Below are positions 1-11,000 of a DNA stretch of 64,000 nt, piece after piece. The stretch's first letter is position 1, and the number at the start of each line of letters is the position of its first letter. The notes under the pieces are model-generated. The model had not been told where the DNA came from and did no database searches. It saw nothing but the letters and a program-made list of their open reading frames with translations. The stretch is from Lota lota. Lineage: Eukaryota > Chordata > Actinopteri > Gadiformes > Lotidae. Both the position numbers and the translations under genes were made by a program. The stretch covers positions 1,579,501 to 1,643,500 of the forward strand of contig JACYXH010000314.1 in the NCBI GenBank assembly GCA_026745465.1, given 5' to 3'.

Positions 1-207
1 AGCTTATAGTGTGTGTCGGTGGGTGTGTGTGTATGTGTGTGGGTTGGGGTTATAGCCACTAGTTACCCCAGATCAAATCTGCTTCTTTAGGCACAACCCT
101 TTACATATTGAAGGGGTTCTCCTGTATAGCTACTATCAATTGTACCATAGAAACCCTACTGCAGTACTCGGTGCATAGTTGGCTCACCTTCGCTCTGCCT
201 CCCCCAG

Positions 208-3200
208 GAGCAAGACCCAGTCGGACCTGCGTCTCTGGCGGCAGCCCTGGAAGCAGGGGCCCCGCAAGGCCTACGACTCATACCCGGGCACGCCCGACGA
301 GGACATGAGCCGCGGCGAGATGCTGATGTCCAGCGCCCTGGAGAAGCTGAGCCGGGCGGCCGCCACCTCCTCCTCCACCAACTCGTCGTCGTGCTCCGTG
401 GCCTCGTCGCCCCGCTACATCTCCTTCCAGGACTCGTACATCCTCAGCGAGCACTGCTACCAGAAGCCCCGGGCATACTACCCGGCGGTGGAGCAGCGCC
501 TGGTGGTGGAGACGCGGCAGGGCTCGGAGCTGGAGGACAGCATGAGGAGCACCGAGGACCTGCTTGAGAGAGAGCAGCGCTACGGAGGCCTGCTGGACAC
601 AGGCCGGACTAAAGCTCTGCCCGCCGTCATAAAGGTATACATTTTGTTTATATATTATTTATTCATTCATTTATGTTTTTATTTTTTCATTTTTTTTTTT
701 TCATTGCTGTCCTGTACTTTCTGCTGTGACACCCAGATTTCCAGTCTAGGATTAATAAAGATAGATATCTCATTTAATTGGAAAGACAGGAGGCTGAGGG
801 GACATTGGGCATGGAATGGCAAGGTGTAATGCCAATGATGATCTGTTTTTCTGTACCGAACTTACTAGGTCATCGCCATGGAAGGGGGTTTTATAATATA
901 GACAAGCTTCCTCATTGTGGCAGTACAGTTATAGTTGTAACATAATGAAAACTACTATCAATCCTCCAAAAAGGTATTGACATTATTAAATATATCACTT
1001 AGTATTCCACAGCACACGTGTTATTAGAGAAATGGCCCTGGGGACATTGAAATGGCAACAATCTGCTGACTCCTAAATTATAGTAAAGTATATTATGAGT
1101 GCTGAATTTTCTCAAACGTCATCTTGATGTCTTCTATACAACAATAGTTACAACTGTTGCAGCTATAATTTGATGTTTCGCTAATGAGGGGCAACAGAAG
1201 CTCGTAAACGCAGCTTGATTTATTTCACTGCTAATAAATAAGCTCTGAGGTGTATAGAACAACTGGTATTCAAAGGGCAGGAGACATTTGGAAATTAGGT
1301 TTTTTTTTCTATTTACATCATTCCAAATCCAAACTACATCCAACATTTTATTACAGCACAAAGGATACTGGGCAGGAGAAAAATATGGTCTTAAAAGTTG
1401 GGAACTGAAATTTTACATCACTGTGAATGTAGTCACCTTTTGTACACCGTCATTATTCTAATAAAATGATAAACATGTATATAAATACCTAATGTATGAC
1501 CTTTTTAAGATGTTGGGTCTATATGGACTGTACACAACCTTTTCAGAAGGTTTACAACCTTTTTAGAATGTTAACATCTCATTCCCTTATCTTCCTAGGC
1601 CATGGTCTTCTCTCACCTTCCCTTTTGTTCTCGTACAGTCCCCCTTTTCTACGTTCAGTATTTTATGACCTTAACTACCAGCCATAACTCCACAAGATTT
1701 ATTTTCACAAGAAAAGGACAATCATCTAGCCACTTTTTTAAAATACAATATTTGAACCTTGTCTTTATTCGTTACTCTACTGTCAATAATGTTTACATTT
1801 ACATTCAGATTTTACATTTCATTTGTAATTATTTAATAATACATTTTTGTTTTATTCTTAAAAAAAAAAAACATTACCGTATTTTCCGCACTATAAGGCG
1901 CACCGGATTATAAGGCGCACCTTCAATGAATGGCCTATTTTAGAACTGTTTTCATATATAGGGCGCACCGGATTATAAGGCGCATAGAATAGAAGATACT
2001 GCAGTCAAACGTTTGACAGGGTATCCGTTATGCATCCACTAGATGGAGTTCGTGTGCGGATGGAGAGATTACGTCTTTTCATAAAACGAAAGCACCAAGA
2101 AGGACCGCCTCGAAAACATCGATGTTCATGTCCCGTGCTAGCGCTGTTGCCTTCATTCGAATAGTGACTGTAGAGACGCTTCTACTTGCTGCTCTCTGTT
2201 CAACAACCCACTGTTCGAGTTTGTCCTCTAACTGTGGCTTTGTTCCCTCGGAAACTCTGTTTAGTCTTTTTTACTTGGCGCAGGTCATCTTCTTGCTTCC
2301 TCCACTTCCGTACCATTGATTCATTAATGTTGAATTCTCTCGCTGCTGCTCTATTCCCATATTCTACTGCGTGACCGATAGCCTTGAGCTTGAACTCTGC
2401 GTCGTAAGCGTGTCTCTTGAAAGGTGTCATTTTGGGGTCTTTATACACACACAAGTGGTGTGGGACTGTGAGTATGCACAGTAGCGGTGTTTACTGACTA
2501 CGGTGCTGCAAGCGGTGCGGCTTTGTAGTTTACCAGTCGTACTGAAACATTTGATTATTATTAAATTGTTTTTATTTGTTTTTCATACTGAAACATTTTG
2601 AAAGAGCGCCTTGATCCATATATAAGGCGCTCCGGATTATAAGGCGTTTTTTTTTAAATTAAAGGCTTTTTAGTGCGCCTTATAGTGCGGAAAATACGGT
2701 ACATCCCTTTTTATTATAACTGTACTGTCCTGTTCTACTGCTGGGATGCCAACATTTTCCATCTGGGGTTGATAGCTTATCTTACCTTCTTCAAAGGGCT
2801 CAACCCAGAGCAAGCGGGCGCAGGCGGAGGTGAAGGAGGAGTGTGGTGCTGGGGGCCCAGACGACAGCAGGCAGCAGCAGCAGTGGCACCTCAACCTGCT
2901 GGACCACATAGACTCTGTCCAGGACGACGTCGCACACAGAATGGACTTTGTCGAGAAGGAGTTGGACGGTGAGTTCAGTAGTGCATAACAAGCGGCCATG
3001 TTTTTCTTTGAAAAGACGTAATGAGGGAGGATGAAGCCAAGAGGACAGCGGCTGTGTGCCAAGCTTAGTGTAAACGACTCCTCCGTCTTCTTAATGAGAT
3101 GGAATGGATTTAATGCCTGGAAAACACCACTGTGCTTTGTAGTTGAGGGCTGTCGAACGTACTGGCTAGTGCGTAGCTATGCATTTGATAATGGGTTAAC

Positions 3201-3364
3201 GTCCTGTGTCGCTCCCCTCAGTGCTGGAGAGCTGGCTGGACTACACAGGGGAGCTGGAACCCCCAGACCCGCTGGCCCGCCTGCCTCAGCTCAAGCATCG
3301 CATGAAGAAGCTGTTGACTGAGTTGGGCAAAGTGCAGCAGATCGCCCTCTGGAGCTCCACATGA
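208..3364 (+). CDS. C-terminal part of an unidentified large protein (soga1/mtcl2 locus by position); last three coding exons
   Basis: Three exons with good splice signals read as one frame: 208-634 (acceptor after CCCCCAG, donor GTATAC), 2809-2968 (donor GTGAGT) and 3222-3364 ending in TGA. They give about 242 C-terminal residues; the N-terminus lies left of the window. The first exon is GC-rich and encodes a Ser-rich stretch ([20 protein letters not shown]) and then an acidic region. The last two exons form a likely helical C-terminus with the segments [20 protein letters not shown] and [20 protein letters not shown], ending in LWSST. I do not recognise a named domain. In human, reading along the NDRG3 strand, SOGA1 lies upstream of NDRG3 in the same orientation, which is the only reason to suggest soga1/mtcl2. 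The exon structure is well supported; the name is not. Confidence 0.75.
1877..2699 (-). mobile_element. Non-autonomous, decayed pogo-like (Tc1/mariner superfamily) DNA transposon
   Basis: The 823-bp element is bounded by 27-bp perfect terminal inverted repeats starting CCGTATTTTCCGCACTATAA (1877-1903 and 2673-2699). A TA dinucleotide lies on each side (1875-1876 and 2700-2701), as expected for a TA target duplication. Further copies of the motif GGATTATAAGGCG lie just inside each end. On the minus strand, 2200-2454 encodes an 84-residue fragment with a psq/CENP-B-type helix-turn-helix ([20 protein letters not shown], then VRKWRKQ), typical of pogo/Tigger transposases. The frame then breaks: the next part of the DNA-binding region continues in another frame from about 2240 downward. 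No DDE catalytic domain is present. It sits in an intron of the gene at 208-3364. Confidence 0.85.
2200..2454 (-). pseudogene. Frameshifted transposase N-terminal fragment (psq/CENP-B HTH)
   Basis: This is the remnant coding part of the pogo-like element. The first 60 or so residues show a basic helix-turn-helix with the spacing of CENP-B/pogo family proteins ([14 protein letters not shown]). After this the frame runs into a stop, while a sensible continuation (acidic QLED followed by EQWV) appears in another frame. This indicates one indel. The catalytic domain is missing, so it cannot supply transposase activity. Confidence 0.7.
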
Positions 3365-4635
3365 GGGTGCCAGAGAGCAGCATTTGGGCCATAGTCTCCA
3401 CACAACGCAGCCACAATGCAGAGATTGAAGAAGCCCTACTGGATACCTTTTATGGTCCCGGGTTGGAAGAAAGGGGGAGAGAGGGGGTGCCTGGCGCTTT
3501 CCTTGTGACATAACCGCTGCTGTTCCCTTCTTGGTTTGAGAGGAAAAATGTTATGTATGGAGGGGTCCCCATCGCTACAGGGTTCACGAAACGTATAGTT
3601 TGTGAACATGTGCTGCGAGCAAGCATCATGTTTCAGGATCAAACACAAAAAGTAACCTCTAAAGTGCATTTTGTGCACATCCACGAAGCCAGGTTCCAAC
3701 ACCCTTTATGGTTCTCGTACAACTTCAGACGCTACGAAATGCCTTTCCTTGTGTCCGCGGCAGTTGGAAGTCTGCCTCTGGTTAGTCTGGGCATACAGTG
3801 CTTTAAACACAAAAGCTTTATACTCAAAGATCTCATCAGAGCTGTCCACCCAGTCCACACCAATCACAAAAAAACCTTGAAAATGTGATCATCTTTTTGG
3901 TTTTAGTGTTTTTGGTTTTCTCTCAATATTAAACATAATCCTGTTGGGTTTGGCTGTCATGTCATACTGTGCATTAATCTCGTTTTGCTATTGTGGACGG
4001 AGGGCAACTTGAAGAAATGTGTGTTACACAATAGTACTATATTACTATATAAGTAATATTATCAGTAATCTCATGTTTTTGACCTGTGTATGGGTTAGTT
4101 TTATTCTACACTGTGATAGTATTGTAGTCTGGACACAGAAGCAACTTGGCTTGGAATTATACCTTTTCTTTTTAATGGTTATAATTTGTTTGTCTTTTCT
4201 CAAGTATTCCTGTTGTTGATTTTCTTTTACAGTATGAGTTACTATTTATGCGTTTGTCTCTTATCTGTATCACTTTACTCCCATTGGCTCCTGCATCGTT
4301 GTTGTTGTAGCACTTGACCTATGACCTTTTGACATGTAAGTGGAGTTGTCTCTTCTGATCTTGGCCTCTTGCTGTTTTTGGTGACATACTACTCTGCTGA
4401 TGTATATTATTTTGCTTCCTAAATTCCATTTCACTGTTTATTTTTCTGTGTTTTGTATTCTTTGTAAATATGTCCAAAAAATGGTGTGCTCTTCTAGGAT
4501 CTTTGTATTAATAGTCTCCTTGAAAGGATAATATTGTATGCTACTGTACTGTAAATGTATGGCTTGGATGCGGGAGCTATGTTAAACAATGCAAACAGAA
4601 TTTCCTGGTAAATAAACTCATTGTTATTAATAGTC
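3365..4635 (+). other. 3' untranslated region of the gene ending at 3364
   Basis: AT-rich non-coding sequence follows the stop codon without any reading frame that looks coding. A canonical AATAAA lies at 4611-4616, just before a T/GT-rich stretch (about 4660-4677) that could act as the downstream element. The end is inferred from this signal. Confidence 0.5.
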
Positions 4636-4977
4636 AACTTTTGTGTGGACTACATTTCTTTGTGTGTGTGTGTGTGTTGTAACTATAATATACAAATTAT
4701 ATAAACCTTGTTTATGAAATTACTCAATTGAAAGGAATTTGTATACATTCTACTTGGACCTAGAGATGTCTCCCTTCCTCTCTAATTAAAAGGTGTTAAG
4801 ATAGTTTGCATTGGCATTTCCACTGAAGCCATGAAGTCTGATACTGAGGCCATGCCAATCTACTGACTTCTTTGTGTAGATTCCTTTAACTGGCTTGCAG
4901 CCTTGCAGACATGTCGACTTCACCCATCTTGTATTGAAAATTAACTTGGTCTCTGCCATGGCTGACTTCAGCCATGG

Positions 4978-5057
4978 CCAATCCTAAACGCTCTACGATG
5001 GTCACTTCCCCTCACCTTTGTTTCCTTTGTTGTTACTACCCACAATGTGAACATTTC

Positions 5058-5103
<46 letters not shown>

Positions 5104-5318
5104 TGATGAATAACTTATTTTTAGGACACTTCTTGACAGCAAAATATTTGATTTAATTTTGATGATCATGGGAAGATACAGGCAGCAATTTACCAAGCAT
5201 ACATTCCATGAGACAATGGGTGTGTACATGATATTAAAGGGAAACTTTCACATTGTGGGTAGTAACAACAAAGGAAACAAAGGTGAGGGAGAGACCATCG
5301 TAGAGAGTTTAGGATTGG
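4978..5318. repeat. Fold-back (MITE-like) inverted repeat with (TA)n core
   Basis: The left arm 4978-5059 and the right arm 5239-5318 are inverted copies of about 80 bp with only a few mismatches. Both include the complement pair around CACAATGTGA / TCACATTGTG and the segment CTCACCTTTGTTTCCTTTGT. About 180 bp lie between the arms, starting with a (TA)21 run at 5060-5101. No transposase frame is present. It could be a small non-autonomous DNA element or a local inverted duplication; I see no clear target duplication. Confidence 0.7.
5060..5101. repeat. (TA)n microsatellite
   Basis: About 21 uninterrupted TA units lie inside the fold-back element. Confidence 0.95.
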
Positions 5319-5439
5319 ATTATACATATACATATACATATACACATATGTATGTATCCATTTTAGCGCCACACAACAGGGAGAAATACGTTTTGACGTC
5401 TGTTAAATATAACCAAATATTAAGTATTAAGTATTTTTT

Positions 5440-5693
5440 ATGACGGCGACAACACCATATAACCTCTTGGGGGCGCTAGAGCCAATGCGCCGTCCTCGCA
5501 TTGGCTGCTTCCTTGTCCTTCGTAATGTCTAGGACGCAGTGTGTAGTTCCGCCCAGAGTGTCATCGAAATACTAGTTGTGGGGGAGAAGAAGCAGACGGT
5601 TATAGTACCAAGGACCAGTTCACCGTACAACAAACGTTACACCCTGTGTAAAGGAACTACTTGGATCTAAAAGGTACTCAATTCCAAACGGCG
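5440..5693 (+). promoter_or_regulatory. Candidate ndrg3 promoter and non-coding first exon
   Basis: CpG becomes locally common here compared with the flanks. A reversed CCAAT box (ATTGG, about 5500) and a GC-box-like CCGCCC (about 5550) are visible. The sequence leads into a strong splice donor, GCG|GTAAGT, at 5693/5694. This fits a 5' UTR exon of ndrg3 that would join to the acceptor just upstream of the coding start at 19148. Human NDRG3 also begins with a non-coding exon followed by a long intron. There is no transcript evidence, and the transcription start cannot be placed exactly. Confidence 0.4.
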
Positions 5694-7907
5694 GTAAGTC
5701 GACAACATATATTTCGCTACACATAACAGTTGTTTCCACTGACAGATGTGCACAATGGTAGATAATCCCCGTAACGCTGTTTCCTAGTCGATGGTTTTCC
5801 ACGTTATAATCCGGTCAGAGAGATAGTATAGCCCCTATATTGTAAATATACAACGCACTTCATCGTGGGAAACGGTAACAAATTCATTTTTAGCACTGAA
5901 GCGCAGGGGTACAGGTCCAAACACGAAGCTTTGCCACTCCGTAACAAGTGAAGTGTACAGGTCAGTTCTGTTGCTCATCTTCGCTGTGATGCGACAAGAC
6001 ATTCCCTCACTCGTGCCAAATGTTGTATGCGGCTCTTACCGTGTTGCTGTTAGTTTATGGTACGTTATTCTCCCGCTCGATTTACTAGTTAGTTACCAGG
6101 GTTAAATGTCGTCGTTATGGTATGGAGAGGCTTCCCAACGACGTCAAACACCGTGAAATATATCCATAGACCGCAGTGTATCATACTTGTGAGGAAACCG
6201 ACAAAATGACCGTAGCAATAAAGTCTTTATGGGGGGATTCTGCCGTTTATTCCCAACCAACGTTACTGATAAATACACGAGGCCTGTTTGACCTCCCCAT
6301 CGTGCATCATAGATGTGCGTGCTCTCAATAACCGGTTGCCTAGTGATAGCGTGTTCTTAGTGCACCACATGATCCTATGACAATGTCACTGGTCGCCATG
6401 CGAAGGTCATACAGGTGGAAGTCTTTGGCAGTCTGGGCCCGGGCATGGTGTTTAAACTAGGGGGGATGGGGGGCTCGTCTCGTCCAATCGCTTTATCAAT
6501 GCTCAATGCCCCGTTTCCGGTGGGGATGGGATAACGTTGACTAAACAAACACAAACTTGCCATTTGTTGCCACTCAAAACACCGCTACGTATTGTCAATA
6601 CAAATACGTTTAATTCCATATATTGGGCTGCTTATCTGCAGTAACAGTAGAGCTCTATTACCTTTTGTTTGCAGTATAGGCCTAAACGACTACTATTTAT
6701 AAAAACAGAAGAAAAAAAACATTAACAGGCCAACCTGTTAATAATCACACCAGGATAAGCCCTAACCAGAGGGAGTGTCTAGTTGATGATTAAGCCAGTC
6801 CAGTTAATCTTTATCTATGGTAGAAAGTTGTACTCCAGTGTTACCTTTTTTTCCATATTTCTACTGACTAATGTTCTCTATCACTCCAAAATTTGAAGTG
6901 AAGGATTTTCTTTCATGGTCTGAATATCCCTCACGTTAATAACAACAAAGTTATTTGTTAGACAACAAACATACTCTTGATACAGTTGCAGCAACAGGAG
7001 GGGATTTAAGCATTACGACTACAGTTGCTGCCACTACATTAAAGGATTCTCTAAGGGAATTCCTGGGAGTTAATGTCAGGAAGGATGCCTGTTGAAAGCC
7101 TATCGCTGTAATTAAGCAATGTTGCTGACAGGCAGACAGCCAGCCCCATTTTCTCTTCCTCTCACCTCAGCATCCTTGTCTCTTGCGATCTGCTGCGTGT
7201 CAGCGCTCGGGGCCATAACAAACAGCTATCCGGCCAAACGACGAGACAGTACACTCGACTTGTCCACTAGTCCGTAAAACAACCCTGCATCAGCAGCTGA
7301 TCCTCATTCTTATATCACTCGCTTGTTTTGTACTCGCCTGTTGTGGCCATTTTGTAAAACCAACAATCAAAGTATTGGTGTTTTTGTGTGTCAAGGCCAA
7401 ATGGTTGTGATTGTAAGCTAGGAGGATTGGGTTCTTTTTGTTGAAAATGTTCTCTTCGCTCTTTTGGACCTTGGATGTTGCTGTGGTTATTTTGGTTTCT
7501 TTAAAAAGTATTTTTTTTCCGGTCTAGACCATTGCGTAGCGTGGCCTTTAGCTTCAGTAAAGCTGAGCGGAAAAAAGTAACTGCTGAGGTATAGGCTATT
7601 TCAGGGTAATGAGAAAAGTGTTCTTTGTAATCACGGCCAAGCAGTGTGCCTGGTTACACTTCCCTGCTCTTATGTCCTTATTCAGTTTTCTCTCTCAATT
7701 ATGGAGTCGATTTGTATAGGGCTGAGTTAATGGCCACAGCTATCATGGAACATATTTTGGTATCCAAGGTAAATGGATTGGACATTACTACCATGTAAAT
7801 GAGCCATAGTCATTTTTATTAAAACAATTTCAACAATGTACATTTTGTTGACCTAATACTGCATATGAAAAAACCATAACACACGTGAACATACTTCCCT
7901 TTTTCAC

Positions 7908-7911
<4 letters not shown>

Positions 7912-7999
<88 letters not shown>
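7912..7999. repeat. (GT)n microsatellite, about 44 units
   Basis: Uninterrupted TG/GT dinucleotide run read directly from the sequence. Confidence 0.98.
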
Positions 8000-8000
<1 letters not shown>

Positions 8001-11000
8001 CGGAGGGCACCAGGTGGCAAGCTTGTTGATCAAAAGTAATGGGACGTGGTCCAAGTTGTGGCTGCTGGCTCTCCTTGTGTTTATATCTTTTTCCTCTGTC
8101 ACTATGCATTTAAGATAATGTGGATCTTAATACTACCCACGATATAGCGAGCAGGGCCACAGTGGATACTTTGCAGCATCAATGCTCTTTGACTTTTATC
8201 TCGGATTCAAGTCAAGATAATCAAGTTTGCCTTTGAAATATCAAGCACTGCAGCCAGTGTTTTACTACTGTGTCCATTCCTTCGCAGTGATGACCTGGGA
8301 GCTCTCTGAAACAAAGTTTGGGTCAAAGCATGAAATTGAAAATGCCTTTTTTTATTTTTTACTGTGTGCCGTGCTGATGGAATTTCCACCTCGGCAGACA
8401 TGCTAACGACAGGTGTAGTAGTCTACCACAAACTGAATCCTGGATGATTTCCTCCTGTGCCATGTATTTCCCTGAAATGTCCAGGAAATGGAATTGCTTC
8501 TATATCGGAGGTTGGAGCAGCCCACTGTGCGGTCCCCAGTTGTATGTATGCCATACTGAGCTATTTATTCCATTTTCTGCCCAGGAGCAATTGAATTCAG
8601 ATGTGATCCACAGCATAATGAATCGTTAGGTCTTATGAGTAAACGGCACTCGGGGGATGTTTTCAGGGCGGGGTGTTGGGGTATGGGTTGGGGGGATTAG
8701 GCGCGCAGCAACATCATGTCATACATGTTTTGCATGCAGGAGGCCGAGCCAGTCGATATGAGGGATTAGAAACTGCCGGTTAGTCTAGCACAACTTCCAT
8801 TTCTATTAGTGGAATTCCTTCCTTATAACCCTGGTGGATGTAATGTCCTGACGATGGTCTCAACTTACCTCAATGTGTGTAAGAGAGATCTGAGTAGGAT
8901 TCATCAAGGTCTGCTCTAATTGGTTGTATGTGATTGAGGCCTGATATGTTGACCAATAAGCATCCACAATCAGGGGTGGAATGCCTAGTTGATGAGGGGG
9001 TAATTGTACATGCAAACGATGTTGAAAAGGTCAGGTTATTGCCAGGGCCAGTGATTTAGCACTAAAGAGGGCGGTTCGGTCTGGCTTTGCCCTTCTATGG
9101 TTGCCAAGGACACGACAATCATATGCAACCTATGCACTGAACTTAATAGGCGTGGGGAGGGGGGAACCAAATGGGATAGTCCACCCCCTGGTTTATGCCT
9201 GGGGAACATAGAGTTGCATCACAGTCATTGTGGATGTGGAGCCTGCTAGGAATGGCTCTATGGAGACAGGTGACAAATAGACCCAATCTTCATCAGAGTC
9301 ATTAAGATTAATATCGATTCCAAATATACAGTGTCTGGCAACAGCCACCTTCAGAGCAAGGAGTCTAAACCCGGTTCAGGGCTTTAATGTGGGCCTAATG
9401 GTCGGCAGTAATGAAACTCCGCTGCAGGTTTAAGTTCTAATACAATATGGCGTGACTTGGTGAACTAACAGTCAGGTCTAACTCGTTTATGATTCCTTCA
9501 CCCCATTAAATGTTGGTCAGTCCAGCCACATCCTTTTAGAGCTTTGATGTAAGCCTTCAACCAAATAATCTTTATTTATTTTTGGAAGGTGGACTACTAC
9601 TACAGCTAGTGTAGCCTTTATTATTCAGGAGCACAGGTAGTTTATTAGCTACCCGTAGTGTGAGGCCTGACAGGCATGTCCGTTCGGCTGTATTTATATC
9701 TGAGTGATGGGGTGACAAGACCAAAGCACTAGCATGCTACATAGCCATGCTCACACTTCTTCTATTAATCCCAGCTCATGGATTTGTTGTTAGGTTTTCA
9801 AGCAGTAGCGGTTTTATGGCAAGTGTATAGCGGTGGGGGGGGGGGGTCTTTGTGTGTGTGTGTGTGTTTGTGTGTTTGCGTGTGTGTGTCTTTGGGGGGA
9901 TTGGGGAGTGTGTGTGGTCTTGCTACCCTGCTTTACCCCTGTGTGTGAGACCGGGTCTATTGATCCCTCTGTGATTTACCCAATGGCGCTCTACCCTCCA
10001 AATCTCTTCAAGTCTGTCTGTCCTCGGTTCTCGGTCCATTCATCATTGGTTGTTGGAAAGCATCAGACATCACTTTGCCGTTCCAGGGGCTCTTGGCGAA
10101 GCTTGGGAAAATGATTTAAAATCATGTTTGATTTTTTTGTTTGTCTCAGGGCTTTGTTGGCATATGGCTGCTTTGAATGGCTTGGATGCGCTAATGTTTG
10201 GCCCCAAAGTGTGTATGTGTGCGTGTGTTTTTTATTGTGCAGATATATGTTCATAAGACGAAATAGTAGAGCAAGCGAGAGCGGTGATGGGCACACAAAC
10301 CCTCTATCAAATTAAATCACATTCGGACAGAATAGAAACCCCATCGTTAAAGAGAAACATGGCTTCTTGTCTAACCCGAATCATGACTTGTAGATGAGCC
10401 CTAAAATAGATCGCCTGTTTGAGTCCCAGCACAATGTACACAGCGTGGTGCAAACGGCGGGAGGTTCCGTCTGGCGGGCAATCGACCCACTGAGGATCCT
10501 CGATTGCATGTCACAGTCTTTCAAAATGCATACTTGCCACTTATACATGCTTGTTTGAAAAGATAGAACAAGGGAGTTTCTAGCTTTCTGGGCTGACACA
10601 TCACCTTGGAAGGGCCGATATTGTCCCTGTGCCTCAAGGTTGACGTTTTAAACCGTTTTCCATGTTCTTTTTCTTTTATATGTAGTCGTGTGAGCCTAAG
10701 AGTGGTTGGGTGTGCGCGGATGATGTAAGTAGATATGAGGTAATAAAGCACTAAATCATTATCGCCGTTAATGCTTCTTGGCTTGTGAGACCACTGGAGA
10801 AGGAAGACTGCACTCCCCGAGGAATAATGCAATTCTTTAAAAGCCTTGAGAGCTAAATAAGTAGTCAGAGAGAGAGCGATAGAAGTAGACAGAGAGAGAG
10901 CGAGAGATTGGATGGGGGGGATGGGGGTGGGGTGAATGGGGCGTCCCTGTTTAGTTTTTTGGCAGACTGATGTGAGCAATGGCTTGTGCATTGCATGCCA

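Larger units (their letters stand above)
4636..5439. other. Intergenic spacer between gene 1 and the ndrg3 5' region
   Basis: No coding signal is visible. The stretch contains an imperfect fold-back element (listed separately) with a (TA)n core and, at about 5320-5350, a short TACATA tandem run. Otherwise it is unremarkable AT-rich DNA. Confidence 0.5.

Noticed and set aside
5463..5476. CTCTTGGGGGCGCTAG as a CTCF site
   Set aside because: Two mismatches in the core, including the AG positions; too weak on its own.
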